In this document: piece by piece, positions 1 through 11,299 of the stretch
Layout of the letters: the number at the start of each line of letters is the position of its first letter
Numbering within the stretch: position 1 is the stretch's first letter
NCBI GenBank assembly: GCA_028551475.1
Contig: CM052356.1
Coordinates: forward strand, 12,241,884-12,305,883
Length of the DNA: 64,000 nucleotides
Reading direction: 5' to 3'
Source: Casuarina equisetifolia
Taxonomy: Eukaryota > Streptophyta > Magnoliopsida > Fagales > Casuarinaceae
Notes under the pieces: model-generated
The model's input: only the letters and a program-made list of their open reading frames with translations
Database searches by the model: none
What the model was told of the DNA's origin: nothing
Translations under genes and position numbers: made by a program

Positions 1-300
1 AGGGGGAGTAAGTTTGTATGAAGCGTGAGGAGGAGGAGGAGGAGGAGGAGGACGAGGGAGAGAGCCTCTGGGCGTTGGTGGTTGGTGGGTGCGAAGTAGT
101 TGAGGAGAGAGACCCTGAGAGAGAGAGAAGGGGTAGGCGAGGTGGACGGGTTTATATCGGGGGTGGAGTACGGAGCGTGCGAGGAGCTCCAACCAAACCA
201 ACGCCTACCAAACCAGACTGGTCAAACCCACCTAACACCCCTGCTAACCACGGTTAAGACCCTCGTGAGATCGCATTCTTTGTTCACCATGGTCGGCGTC
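1..300. repeat. Purine-rich left edge with (GGA)n microsatellite
   Basis: A perfect GGA/AGG run lies at about 27-51, inside a wider G/A-rich stretch to about 135. On the minus strand this reads as a CT-rich leader, like many plant 5' UTRs, so the region could be the start of a gene reading leftwards out of the window. No splice site, TATA box or start codon confirms this. The plus-strand frame at 18-257 encodes only a Glu run and low-complexity residues, and I do not treat it as a gene. Confidence 0.4.
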
Positions 301-2555
301 TGGGATTTTTTTTGACTTTTCCCAAAATGCAGTTGAAAAAAGGTTAGCAGGAGAAAAAGCGGGCCCTCGATCACCTCAGGGTCCGGCCGAGCTTCACCAC
401 ACAATGACATTTTAGGAAATGCCAGGTGACTGGCATTTTTTATTGGTGAAATGGGCATTTAAGACGCACCCCCGCTGGTGTAAAGATAAAACGTGGACGA
501 AGTCCGGTCATGGAATCCCAGTGCCCGATGAGGTCCACATATGCCATCCAAATGCACCATCATCAGGCATCAGGGTTGGTGTTGTCTCGGAAAGCACACT
601 AGACGCGACTTCATTAGATGCGGCAGCCTCGCGGGTATTATTATTGCGAACAAAATTAGGAAGCTTAACTTTTCGGCGTTTTTAATCTTTACGACTTTTG
701 TTTGACATAAAATTGACGTGCATGGCTCTTTGGTTTCGCATTTAGCAAAAACTACATCACTCCATAACATTGTTTCGGTTTCACGCCACGTTCGTGATAA
801 AACATCTTGCAGTTTCTTTTAGGTCCATAATTAAGTAGGTGTGGTCACCAAGAACTTTGACTTAATAGCCTCGGAAAATTGCAAGTCAAAACTTATTTGC
901 CTCTTTTTATTCATTTGCTTGTTTGTTTATATATATATATTCATTCAATAAATAGTATTCAATGGTATTCCGGGCTCTATTAAATGGAAGGCCTCCCTAA
1001 ATTTCTCTACCCCAATCCCCAGTATGGAGCGGAGAATTCCAAACCAAATTAAGGTTCAAAAGATCCAAGAAAAGGAATTGATGCGGATTTATTTGTTAAA
1101 GGCAATGGGGACAGTGGCCAAACTGATTACTTCAACAACTTCTTTATCATACTTTGAAACTCGCATTGGTTGGCCTTCTATGCGCTTGATCCTGCCGCCT
1201 ATTTATCTGCTTCTGACATTATCTTTTCTTCTTTTTGTTTTTGCATGAATATATGATCGCACGGACTAACAAAATAATGTGAGAGCTGGGTTCCAGACCT
1301 CTCTAATGAAAAAAAAGCCTACTCCCTTCCCAGTTCAGAGATACCTATTTCTGCAAAAAGGACAAGCCTTGATTCCATTTATTGTTCCCCGAAAAAGACA
1401 TCCATATATGCCATGATATCAAGATGGGCCAACTTGATTAAATGATTTGTATAATGGACCTTACTTTGGCATCCGCATAATTTGTATCATGTATCACGTC
1501 GTTTGTGGTCAGAAGAATCGTTTTTTTTTTTTCTTTTAGCAAAGGAAATTCAGAAGTTAAAATGTCATCTGATTTAACTGCAATAATTTTCTATTTGGAG
1601 ACCCCGTTGGAGAACGTTGGAGTTCATTAAAAAAATCCTAAGATTTTTTTCATTTTTTATTTTGTCATCGTCACTTGAACAATGTATTTTCGTATGAAAT
1701 GTCATAATTAGTAATATATATTGCCAATTACCTAAAACATTTTGTACTTCGACTGAGCCAAATATGATAGAAGGAATAAAATTTTCAAAATATAGGAATT
1801 CAAACTACAGTTTAGAAGTCAAAGGGTTCCGGTTTTCCGTCGGCGCATTGCCGAGATACTCTTGGACTTCCAACCCTCAAACACAAACGAGAAAGAAACC
1901 ACCACGTGTCGAAAAGATAAACAAGAGCATCCGGCGTGGTCAGCTGTCACATGTTAAAGCCAAGCTGTCGAACATTTATGCGCATCACCAACCCACACAA
2001 GGCTTTGTGTAATTTCGTAGATAACTTTTCTGTAAGAAACTTGGTTAATTGGGTGCAGTGGTCATGGTAGAAAGTGGAAGAGTCAAAGGATGGGAAAAGC
2101 CAATGGATGCTAATTATGAAATTAAATTATGTGTGGATCAGCTGGTCAGAATTGACCATTTCATTACATTCAGTTTTAAACTGCTTCGCATGAGAATATG
2201 TTAACACTTATTTGCGTTATTAAGACTGTGACTTGTAGACGAACTGTGTCACGTGTTGTGTAGAGTAGGCAAGTGGCGATAAATTTGTTTAATGTTGAAT
2301 CTAGAAGAGTCTGGGGGACTTTGAGGTAATTTTGGTTGAAGGGGTGATGGGGCATAGTGACAGCCGGGGAAGGGCACTGTTGACTTTATCTTAGATGGTC
2401 CTTGCCGTTTGTGAATATTTTGGGCTTGTTTTTGTGAATCAAAACCGAGGTATTTTCCTGGGGTATGAGTCTCCTAAGAGACCAAAGGATAAGCTTTTCT
2501 GTTCTATTTTGCTTTGTTGAATCGTGTGGTTGATTGGAAAGATAGGAAGTAGGAG
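301..2555. other. Intergenic, no gene seen
   Basis: AT-rich sequence with short homopolymers and no open frame resembling a known family. A CACGTG core occurs near 1,903 in the context of a short frame (1,764-2,012) that I do not regard as coding. Nothing else can be supported. Confidence 0.5.
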
Positions 2556-2990
2556 AGGGAAAAAATAGGACTTGAGGCTTATACCCCTGAAGAAGACAAA
2601 GGAATGATGCTGTCATGGAACTTGGATGGAGAAGCTCAAATTTGGTTTCAGGTCTTTAAGGAGAGCTTGGAGGACCGACCGTTAACATGAAAGAATCTCA
2701 CTCACAGGTTGATGGAGACCCATAAAATTACCGTGTAGCAGAACAGTTTCGTTGAGCTTGCTCAATTAATACAACATGAAGTGTACAAGATTATCAGGCA
2801 CAATTTCATCAACTGTTGCTTAGAGCTGGTAAATTAATGGTAGAATAGCAAATACGGTTCCTCTTGGAGGGTTTAGAAAAGACCACGTACGGCTACTGGT
2901 GCAAGCCGTTGTTCCTACTTAAGTTTCTACTACAATTGGTTTAGATAGACTTTATGAAGCTAAAGGAGGAGCAAAATGAACTTGCAACTA
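2556..2990 (+). pseudogene. Degenerate Ty3/gypsy gag fragment
   Basis: Allowing frameshifts, the plus strand reads as a gypsy capsid domain: a WNLDGEAQIWFQ-like segment near 2,617-2,655, then ELAQLIQHEVY, then DYQAQFHQLLLRAGKL near 2,790-2,835, then FLLEGLEKTT. This is the usual order in plant gypsy gag (WF motif, then QEYxxxFExL, then FxxGL). Stops and frameshifts interrupt it. No LTR, protease or RT follows in frame; the sequence passes into a copia gag fragment at about 3,060, so this is a truncated relic. Confidence 0.6.
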
Positions 2991-3059
2991 TATATCTTTT
3001 GGCCAACACCCAAAAGAATGATAAATTGAAAAATCCATTCTTGACATAAGAGGAAGAGA

Positions 3060-5190
3060 CCGAGCTATTAAATGAGTGGTGCTTCACGGTCAGGACAAGA
3101 AGACGACAATAAGATAAGTGATTCTTCCACTTTTGAAGATATAAATTATGTTGATGTTCACTATGGAAATAAAAGATTAGTTGAATATGCTAAAAAGATG
3201 AAACAAAACTATAAAACAAGAAAGAAATAGCATGGCATGATTGTTTTTGAAAATTTGAGCATGAAATCCAAAATAAAGGAACTAAAAGAAAAAATGATGG
3301 AACATGAAAATGAATCTACTGTTGAAAATCATATGTTGATGTGTTTTGTTGAGTAAAATTTTATCTGTGAGTATATGATAACATCTTTAGGTGCATACAG
3401 TGAATACTAGAGGAAGTAAAAGGTGAGCAAATTATAATATCAATTAATGATATTATAAAATAGTCAATTTCCTATGTTCCATTATTAAACATCACATATA
3501 AAGCTTAAATAAATATTTTTATGTGATTTAATGAGCAAAAATATAAGTGATTATATTAAGAAAAAATGACACTTTATTTCCATGTAGGTACATGTCAATA
3601 AAGGGCCAAAGATTATTTCCATGTGATCAAGCTTAATGTATAACCGAATGGAATTATATGCAAAACTAAATGCTTTGCTAAACTGAGCTTAAACTCTTCC
3701 ATTAGATCTAATTAAAGTTGTTCCGCTAGATTAAGCTGAAGTTATTTAAATGGACCAAGCCTGAGCTGATTCGCTAGCCCACAAGCTGATCCATCAAGCT
3801 TGAGGTTATGAAGCACTACCATTTAAATGACACGTAATCGTTTCATTTAAGTCAAGAAGGATGTTGCTCTTAATTAAGCAACCGATCGACCAAAGCCCTA
3901 AGCTTCCTCATTGAGCCATTCTCTCGCCTCTTTCTGTCATCGATTCTCCAACGGGAAGAAATCTGAGGTGACGGGAATGTCAAAGCCATTTTGAAGAGTC
4001 TTAATTGTCATCTGTACTGTTGATTGGTAAAGCATCTATCAAGTCTCAATGGTTTAATCTCAATAGGTAACTCAAGTTTGAATGAAAATCCTAGAAAGCT
4101 CATTTACTTGATATATGATATAAAAGGAGGAATAGAAACTCCTTCGATGTGGTTTTTGACAAGATTGTGTTAAGAAATCAAGTTTATACTTAAGTCTTGC
4201 AAAGATCCTATACTTGACGATATTCTTCATCGATATGTGAAACAACATTGTATCTTCAGTGATATTCCTTCAAACTAATGTTCTTATGAATATTCACTAT
4301 TAGATTAAGTCATTTATGTGTTGATTAAGCTTTGATTATTATATGCATATAAACCTCTTTGTAGATCTGAAACCCTAACTTTGTGAAAATTTGGGGTTTT
4401 ATGATTAAAGCTTGAATTGAGTTTGTATATCTTCAATTAGCTCTTTAATAAGCATTATTCCTTACTCACATTATATATTTGAGGATTTTCTTAATGTACT
4501 AAGGTTGGTTCAACCTAAACATTGTAACCGTTTGACTCCTTATGGAGGAGTTGTGAAATGTAGGAGAGGATTTCTCCTAGCTTGAAGTAATGTAAACTTT
4601 AACTTGTTGAGTTGAAGGAGAAAAGGGTGAAAGTAGATGACAAGGGCCAAACCACCGTGTAAATCTTGGTGTCCTCTTATCTTGTTTTATCTCTCTGTTT
4701 ATATGCTTTGATATATTAGTGTTGAATGTCAATTTTGCATGAAATTTAGAAGAATAGAAAAATATAGGTAAGACCATAAGAAACCAATTCAAACACCACC
4801 CCTCTCCCCCTGCGGCCCCCTTTCTTGGTTAGCCATAAAACCTTACATCTACAACTAAAGATGATCTATCCACATGCTCTAATTTGGATGAAAGACATAA
4901 GTATATGCAAAATGAAATTGATTCTTTGACCAAAAAAATTATTTGATGTTGAATGCATGATAAAGAAATTTGAAAACAAGTTACAAAACTAAACATGCTT
5001 GCTTAACAAATTTACAAGTGGTTATGCCATGCTAGAAAAGATACTTCAATCACAACAAGACATATTAGACCAAGCAAGCATAGGATACAACTCAAATGAA
5101 AACCTCAAATGCTTTACAAAATTCTTTGAAATGAAAAATTTCATGTCTAGTTCTTATGAGAATTGTACATCTTGTAAATATGAATGAAAG
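3060..5190 (+). pseudogene. Copia-type gag remnant split by a solo LTR
   Basis: The left part (about 3,110-3,319) encodes a charged gag C-terminal segment including KSKIKELKEKMMEHENES. The right part resumes at 4,853 with TTKDDLSTCSNLDERHKYMQ and continues to NKFTSGYAMLEKILQSQQ and a Cys-containing segment ending near 5,187 (YENCTSCKYE). The two halves join in frame across the LTR at 3,320-4,847 once one copy of the target duplication is removed. This type of coiled-coil gag tail occurs in Tork/SIRE-like plant copia elements (family knowledge). Stops are present (for example near 3,229 and 4,945), so it is inactive. Confidence 0.65.
3320..4847 (+). mobile_element. Solo LTR 1 of the 1.5-kb copia LTR family, TSD TCTAC
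   Basis: It begins TGTTGAAAATC and ends CCATAAAACCTTACA. The 5-bp repeat TCTAC lies on both sides (3,315-3,319 and 4,848-4,852). It carries the family hairpin TTATAATATC-N7-GATATTATAA at 3,432-3,458. Length is 1,528 bp. There is no internal retrotransposon sequence on either side, and the host gag frame continues across it, so it is a solo LTR. Its 3' end shares with the other copies the block that reads TTGAATT...AAGAAAGG...GGTTGGCCAT on the opposite strand. Confidence 0.9.
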
Positions 5191-5690
5191 TTGTCCAAAA
5201 AGGATAGGAAGAAATCATAGAATAAGATCATTGCGGATATCAAAAGGTACACTTGTCATGATCCAAAAGAAAGAATAGGTACCAAAGGCACTAGCTCCTA
5301 TATTTGTGTTTATAGGACATAAACAAAGTTGTAACAATCATTTAGATGCTATTGTATTTAGTTTTGTTCCTTTTTATAAATAATAAAATGGATTTTTTAC
5401 CTCATGTTTTCTTTAATTGTCTACCTTGGGTTTCCTTTAATTATCTACAAAGAATATCATACTAACTTTTAATATTCCAACTAAAGCCTACCAAGTGATG
5501 AATATTTGGTGATTATCACATTCCAACTTGGTATTGGATTCCTCTTGGAATCAAGATCTTGCATTTTGTTTCCTTTTTGTTTTTAACAACCCTATAAACC
5601 AACAACTTGGTCATCATGTCTACCTTGTTAAACACCTAACCTAAACCTAAGTACACATAAACCAATTTTTTATCTAGCTCCCAACTTTAA
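5191..5690. other. Unassigned, probably decayed copia sequence
   Basis: AT-rich sequence between two copia remnants. All frames contain frequent stops and I recognise no motif. The position suggests it is decayed internal sequence of the flanking copia elements. Confidence 0.35.
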
Positions 5691-8565
5691 TCCTAACATA
5701 ACAACTCATCCTCTACCTAATCCTACACTCTTATTGATAGGCATCCCTAAATAGGTTAGCAATAAGAATTACATGAAATGGAAAACAATGATTTCACCTT
5801 TTGTTGAGGAGTGTAGCTCCTATCCATCATGGATGGCTTTGAACCTAAACTACCAACCCATTTGCCATAGCTTCACACACACGATTCCCAATTTAGAGCT
5901 TCAACCTTGATCTCAAACCCCATTCATATGTGATGTCACATTTGTGACCAAACGGTTTATAGGAGTGGCTATTGCCTCATTATACATGGAGCTTCAAGGC
6001 ATGAAGCATAATGATTAAATGGTATTAGAATACTTGTAACAAGAAACCTAGATTACCGACCTTCTCACCTTGATAGGAGAATAATTATCAAATAGGAAAC
6101 ATCACACCCATAAATTTCATGGGTTGGGGACAAAATTTCAGCCCTTTTTCATCACGATTTTCATTACAACAAGGATGACACCATTGTTGAAAGAGGACCT
6201 CCATGGAGTCCTCTACCATGAGAGTTTGCTAGACATATCTATGTGAGATTTGGGAGGAAATCCACCACATATATCCTTCACCGTGCAATTGCTTTTCATT
6301 TTCAAACTCAAGTCTAGCCACCCTCTAGTCCTCCACCATTACACCTTTTGCCACCTAACTTGATATGAAATGTGTCAAACCCATCTTTTGTAAATCATGA
6401 CTTGTGGCACCCCTTTATTGCCAGATTTGTCATTATAAAGGCCCACTATGCTACCATCTACCAACATTACTACAATTCCTAATTTGTTTCTTTCCCCATC
6501 CTCTCAAATAAAAAACATGGCCACACCACCTCAAACTCATTACTTGTAGCTTACTCCTCCCTATTACTTTGTTCCCTTTCCCCCACCATAGGTTTATTTT
6601 AGTTAACTACCTTTGCTTGTTGCCCATTATCCTAGTATCCTTCCTACATCTTTAGCCCTAGCTATTTCATTTTAATTCTTGGATTTGAATAACACATACC
6701 ATGTTATGGACAACATATCTACTTTCACCACATAGCCCCCTATATTGATACTCAACAATTGACCATGGGCTATGAAGTCTCTTTTCCCATCACTTTTATT
6801 TTAAGATACCTATTTCATTATGATATCTTTACGTACTAGTGAGATAATACTCCATAGCACACTTGATCATGACTTGTTCCATATATTGCCATTTGGCCTA
6901 GTTTGATCACCTTTAGTGCCTCATGCTTCACCTTCCATCTCCCACACTATGTGGCATTACTATTTATGACATGTCTTTTCAAAAAGTTATTATTCCTTTT
7001 TTGAATTCAACAACCACTACTTTTAATCACTAACCATTCCTCTTTGTACAACATGTGTTATAACTAAAAGCCACCATCACCTTCATCCCTTTCCCATTCT
7101 AAGGCTTTTGAACACTTGGAACGAGTTCATTTTAATTTATGGGGCCTTGTATCTATAGCATCCTATAATGGTCATAATTATTACATTTGTTTTGTTAATA
7201 ATTTCTTTTTACATGGCTTTACCCTTTTACCTCTTGAGATCAATTTCTTCTTATCTTAAATGTGATGAAGCCCTTGAATTCCTATCCTTGGTTGTTTGCT
7301 TTCACTTTGCAGCTCATGATATTCATCAACATGTTTTTTACTTGTATTCCTCATTTTAGAATAGGATGACAGAGTTAAAGCATCTTTATATTATTGAGAC
7401 TAACCTAGCCATGCTTACTCATGCCATTGTGCCTTTACACTTTTAGGATTTGCCTTTTAGACTATAGTTTATTTAGTAAATTGGCTACCATACTAGTTCT
7501 TAGACAAATATTTCATTGGTAGATTTGGTCTCATTCAACACCATATATCTCATTTATGTGTATTTGGTTGTTTTGTGTTTCCACATTTAAGGCTATATGC
7601 TCCACATAAGCTAACTCTTTAATCTTGCTCTTGCATATTTTTAAGGTATTCTCCTGGCCATTGTGGCTACTTGTGTTATTATGCTAAAACCCAAAAGATG
7701 TACATTGGTACTAATGATGTCTTTGATAGGGCTCACTTTCCTTTCCTTTAGAAGGTTCATGTGTCACCATCTTTAGTCAAGCACCTTTCAATATTTCTTC
7801 CCTTTCCACTAGTTCTAGTACCTTTTATGACCCCTCCTTTATATTTAGACATCTTTGAATTATCCTCATCACTACCTTCATCATTGGAGCCACCTTTTTT
7901 GCCATTGAATCCTACAATTTTGACATTTAGTACTTTTATAGCGTGTCATCCCATGGTCAATCACCCAAATTGAACCATCACTATTGAATTCTTACTTGCT
8001 AACACACATTTGCCTTAATTGTAGCTAGTCTTCCCTATCATGAAACCATTTGCTTCTCATAGCCAGCTCCAAATACTTATTGAGTACACTACCCTTATTT
8101 AGAATGGAATTTAGGTATTTTTCCTTCTTCGTCCTATGGATAAAGCTATTGGTTATAAATTAGTCTATAAGGTCAAAATTTTATTAAATGGTTCACTCAA
8201 ATGGTACAAGACTCGTCTTATGGTTAAGGGTTTTCATTAGTAACCTAACATTAATTATATAGATTTTCAATCTAGTTAATAAACTAGTGACTACTCAAGC
8301 TATTATTGCCCTGGTTTGCTCCCACAAATAACATATTCAATAGTTGTATATGTTAAATACATTTCTCCATCACACTCTCATTAAGGTGGTATATTTGCTT
8401 CAACCTTAGCTTTGTTAATCTTGCACATTGTCATCATGTGTGTCATTTGCAATGCTTCTTATTTGGTCTTAGACAAGCTCCTTGTGCATGGTATCAACAA
8501 TTAAGCTTCTATCTTACTTCATTAGTTTTTTTTTTTCAGACTTTTTATTTGTTCTTCATTCCATT
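5691..8565 (+). pseudogene. Degenerate copia gag-pol (element alpha)
   Basis: With many stops and frameshifts, the copia domain order can be followed on the plus strand: gag-like 5,760-6,560; protease-like FLDLNNTYHVMDNIS near 6,675-6,720; integrase core (NGHNYYICFVNNFSFYMALPF near 7,168-7,220); the GYSSGHCGYLCYY...YIGTNDVFDRAHFPF block near 7,650-7,745; RT start (VYKVKILLNGSLKWYKTRLMVKGFH near 8,160-8,235); and the RT block FGLRQAPCAWYQQL near 8,460-8,505. The sequence stops in mid-RT at about 8,565, where minus-strand gag of another element takes over. It is long inactive. Confidence 0.7.
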
Positions 8566-8589
8566 ATGAATTTCAAAGATCTTTTCACA

Positions 8590-9522
8590 ACTCCAAAGTA
8601 GAGAGTATGGTAAAGAGTCTACATATGAGTAACAAGTATCTACATGATGTATGGTGACCACTCCATCATTTGGTTGAGGAAGAAACCTTATAGAAATTGT
8701 GCATACATTCTTGCTTATGATTTAAGGAGTTTTTTAAATCTCCTAGCCAGTATAGCAATCTCATCATTTTCAGAATTTGGTTCATCATTTTTTTTTTTGG
8801 CATCTACTTTTACTGCAAATGATTTCCTATTATCTCTTTCTTTTTCTCTTCTCATAATTGCATTTCATGAGCTTTTAGTGATCCACAAGTCATCTAAGGT
8901 CAATTTATCTAAGTCATGTGCTTCTTCTATGACCATCATTTTAGAGTCCCAACTTTCAGGCAAAGACACCAACATTTTTCTAATCATTTCTTCATTTGTA
9001 TATGTCATTCCTAACAAATTTAAGTTCAAAAACTATTTCAGTAAATCTACCAAACATTTCACTAATAGTTTCATAATATTTCATAATAAACAACTCATAA
9101 TCATGTGTAAGTATAATAACTTTAAAAGACTTGACTTTTTAGTACTTTCATAGATAACTTCTAATTTATCCCATATTTCTTTACCAGTGAGACAAGAAGA
9201 CACTTTATTGAACTCATAAGCTCTTAAGCCATTATATATCATATTCATGGCTTTAGCATTTAACCCCATAATCTTAGCTTCATTTTTACTCTAGTCATCA
9301 ATCTTGGGTAATGTAGTTCCCTTTCTAATAATCTAGAATGCTTTTAGATCTTGACTAATGATAAACACTTACATTAATTGTTTCCAATGTTTATAATTGA
9401 TACTATTAAACAATGGTCATTTATTAAACCTCATAACAACTACACCTTTCTCTAATGCCATTATAAGGATCTATTCAAGGATGTTAAGCCTTTAATTAGA
9501 GAACCTAGCTCTTGATGCCAAT
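8590..9522 (-). pseudogene. Copia gag remnant linked to LTR 2
   Basis: The minus strand, starting just inside LTR 2, reads as a UBN2-type copia gag: MGLNAKAMNMIYNGLRAYEFNKVSSCLTGKEIWDKLEVIYES (9,081-9,269), then decayed sequence down to about 8,590. A degenerate primer-binding region (TTGGCATCAAGAGC, initiator-Met-like) sits next to the LTR at about 9,510-9,522, followed by GGTTCTCTAATTAAA, as in the copia element at 34-40 kb. The rest of the element (protease, integrase, RT, 3' LTR) is missing; truncation is at about 8,590. Confidence 0.7.
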
Positions 9523-11024
9523 TGTTAGGTATAATGGTCAACCAAGAAAGGGGGGTTGAATTAATTGTTTAGCTTAATGTCTATTAATCAGCTTACTAAA
9601 ACACAACAATGAGTATCAATAGACAACAAACACAAACAACAAATGACAACAAGCATAAACACAAGGTTTACCATAATGGTTCAATACTCACACCTACGTT
9701 CACCCTCTTATTCCTTCAACTCAACCAATTGAAGTTCACTTTACTCATTAATTAGGAGAAAACGTTCTCTTAATCCTCTTAATTCTTTCTCAAAGGAATT
9801 ACAAAACTTTAATGTTACAATCAAAAATTATTTCAACCTTGTTACAAGAGCAAATCCCTAATAATGTATAGTTTGTGAGGGATATGGCTAACCAGAAAGC
9901 TTTTAAAGATGTAGAATAATAATCCAATCTCTAATCATGAAACCCCTAAATTATAGAAAATTAGGATTTTAGACTTACAAACAAGTTTATGTACAAATAA
10001 TAATCAGAGTTCAATCAACACATAAACAAGAGTATTCTCAAATATATAATCATAAGAATATGATCTTTAAGGAATATCATTGGAGATCTTCACAAAATCG
10101 TAATACTTCAATAACTTCGTTTAGCTTTTTTGATTTCTCAATCAACTTATGCAAATCTTTTCTTAAACCATAAAATGGAAGCTTTCATAAAAGATTCAAA
10201 TAAGACTAGTTGATTTGAGGTTTTGTCAAACTTGATGAAATCAAAGACTTCTCATTAAAAGACTAAAGTGGTTCCATCACTTTACTATTAGGACCTTGAT
10301 TCAAGCTCTTAATCATCACAATCACCCGTTTTGATACTTAATCACTTTTCTACATATCTTCTCATTAGGAGAGTGGACGTTTGGCTATGGAGAGGACAGA
10401 AGGTTGTCTTGATCGATAAAAGCTAGGGCTTCTTCTTAGCTTCACTTAAGTCACTTAATTAGGTTAGACTTAAAATATTGGCAATAAGTCTTTTGAGTCA
10501 AACTTAATCTTTTGTAGGCATGAGATTCTCAGGTTAGACTTAATCAATCATAGGCCTAAGCTTCTTAGGTCAAACCTAATCACTTGTAAGCTTGAGCTTC
10601 TTCACTAGTCAAACTTAACCACTTGCAGGCTTGAGCTTCCTCATAGGTTAAGTTGTTAAGTCTCTCAAGCCTAAGCTTCCTCATTAAGCTTTTAATTCTT
10701 TCTAACTCAAATTAGCTTCTTAGTTCTGGTAGGACTGCCACAATTTTCCCTACAAGAATATTCCAACATCAAATTCTCTTTAATATTATGCAACTAATAT
10801 TTTCTCTATTCCTTTTTATTGATTAAGAAATATTCTTTTGAGAATTGAATAAGGTTGCAATATATAAGGATGTAGGAAACCGGCTACTTTATAATATCCT
10901 TAATTGATATTATGATTTACGCACCTTTTACTTATTTTAACTTTATTTTGCACATCAATATATGAAAAACATTTATATCTTGTTTAACAAAATTTGTCAT
11001 AGCAAAACATATATTTTTTCAACA
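9523..11024 (-). mobile_element. LTR 2 of the 1.5-kb copia family (5' LTR of a truncated element)
   Basis: In element orientation it runs from 11,024 (TGTTGAAAAAATATATG) to 9,523 (TATACCTAACA), 1,502 bp. The hairpin is at 10,889-10,915, with one arm mismatch. It is attached to gag at 8,590-9,522, so it is not a solo LTR. Its U3 middle part (about 10,455-10,700) contains a degenerate tandem array built on GTCAAACTTAA...CACTTG...AGGCTTGAGCTTC. Confidence 0.85.
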
Positions 11025-11045
11025 CAAATAACCTAATTTTTAATA

Positions 11046-11290
11046 AGAACACCTTCCTCACCCTACAATGATTCTAGATCATTTTCAGACTTAGGCACTA
11101 CCAATCACATTGCAACAAATGGGTTAGGCCTTAATAGTCTCCTCACCTACAATAGTAATCAACATATGACTATTAGAGATGGTGGGGAAGTAGTAGGACC
11201 CATCATGATGTGGTGTGTGATAGGGACCCTAGATATTGATATGGATGAAGGAAAATATAAATGGGGTGCACAACATGCTAGAGGGAAATG
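11046..11290 (+). pseudogene. Copia protease fragment (beta-1)
   Basis: Reads SFSDLGTTNHIATNGLGLNS and on to LLTYNSNQHMTIRDGGEVV at about 11,088-11,200. It is a copia protease active-site region (family consensus D-S-G-A-T-x-H) with the Ser/Gly/Ala triad altered to DLGT. A homologous, diverged copy lies at 14,060-14,165. Both copies are preceded by a block close to CCTAATTT...AAGAACACCTTCC. Confidence 0.65.
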
Positions 11291-11299
11291 ATATGGGCA

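Noticed and set aside
18..257. Open frame with a Glu run at the left edge
   Set aside because: It is a translation of a GGA microsatellite and a purine-rich tract, with low-complexity residues and no homology. More likely leader or repeat DNA.
8644..9153. 169-aa plus-strand frame
   Set aside because: It is antisense to a recognisable copia gag (AKAMNMIYNGLRAYEF on the minus strand).
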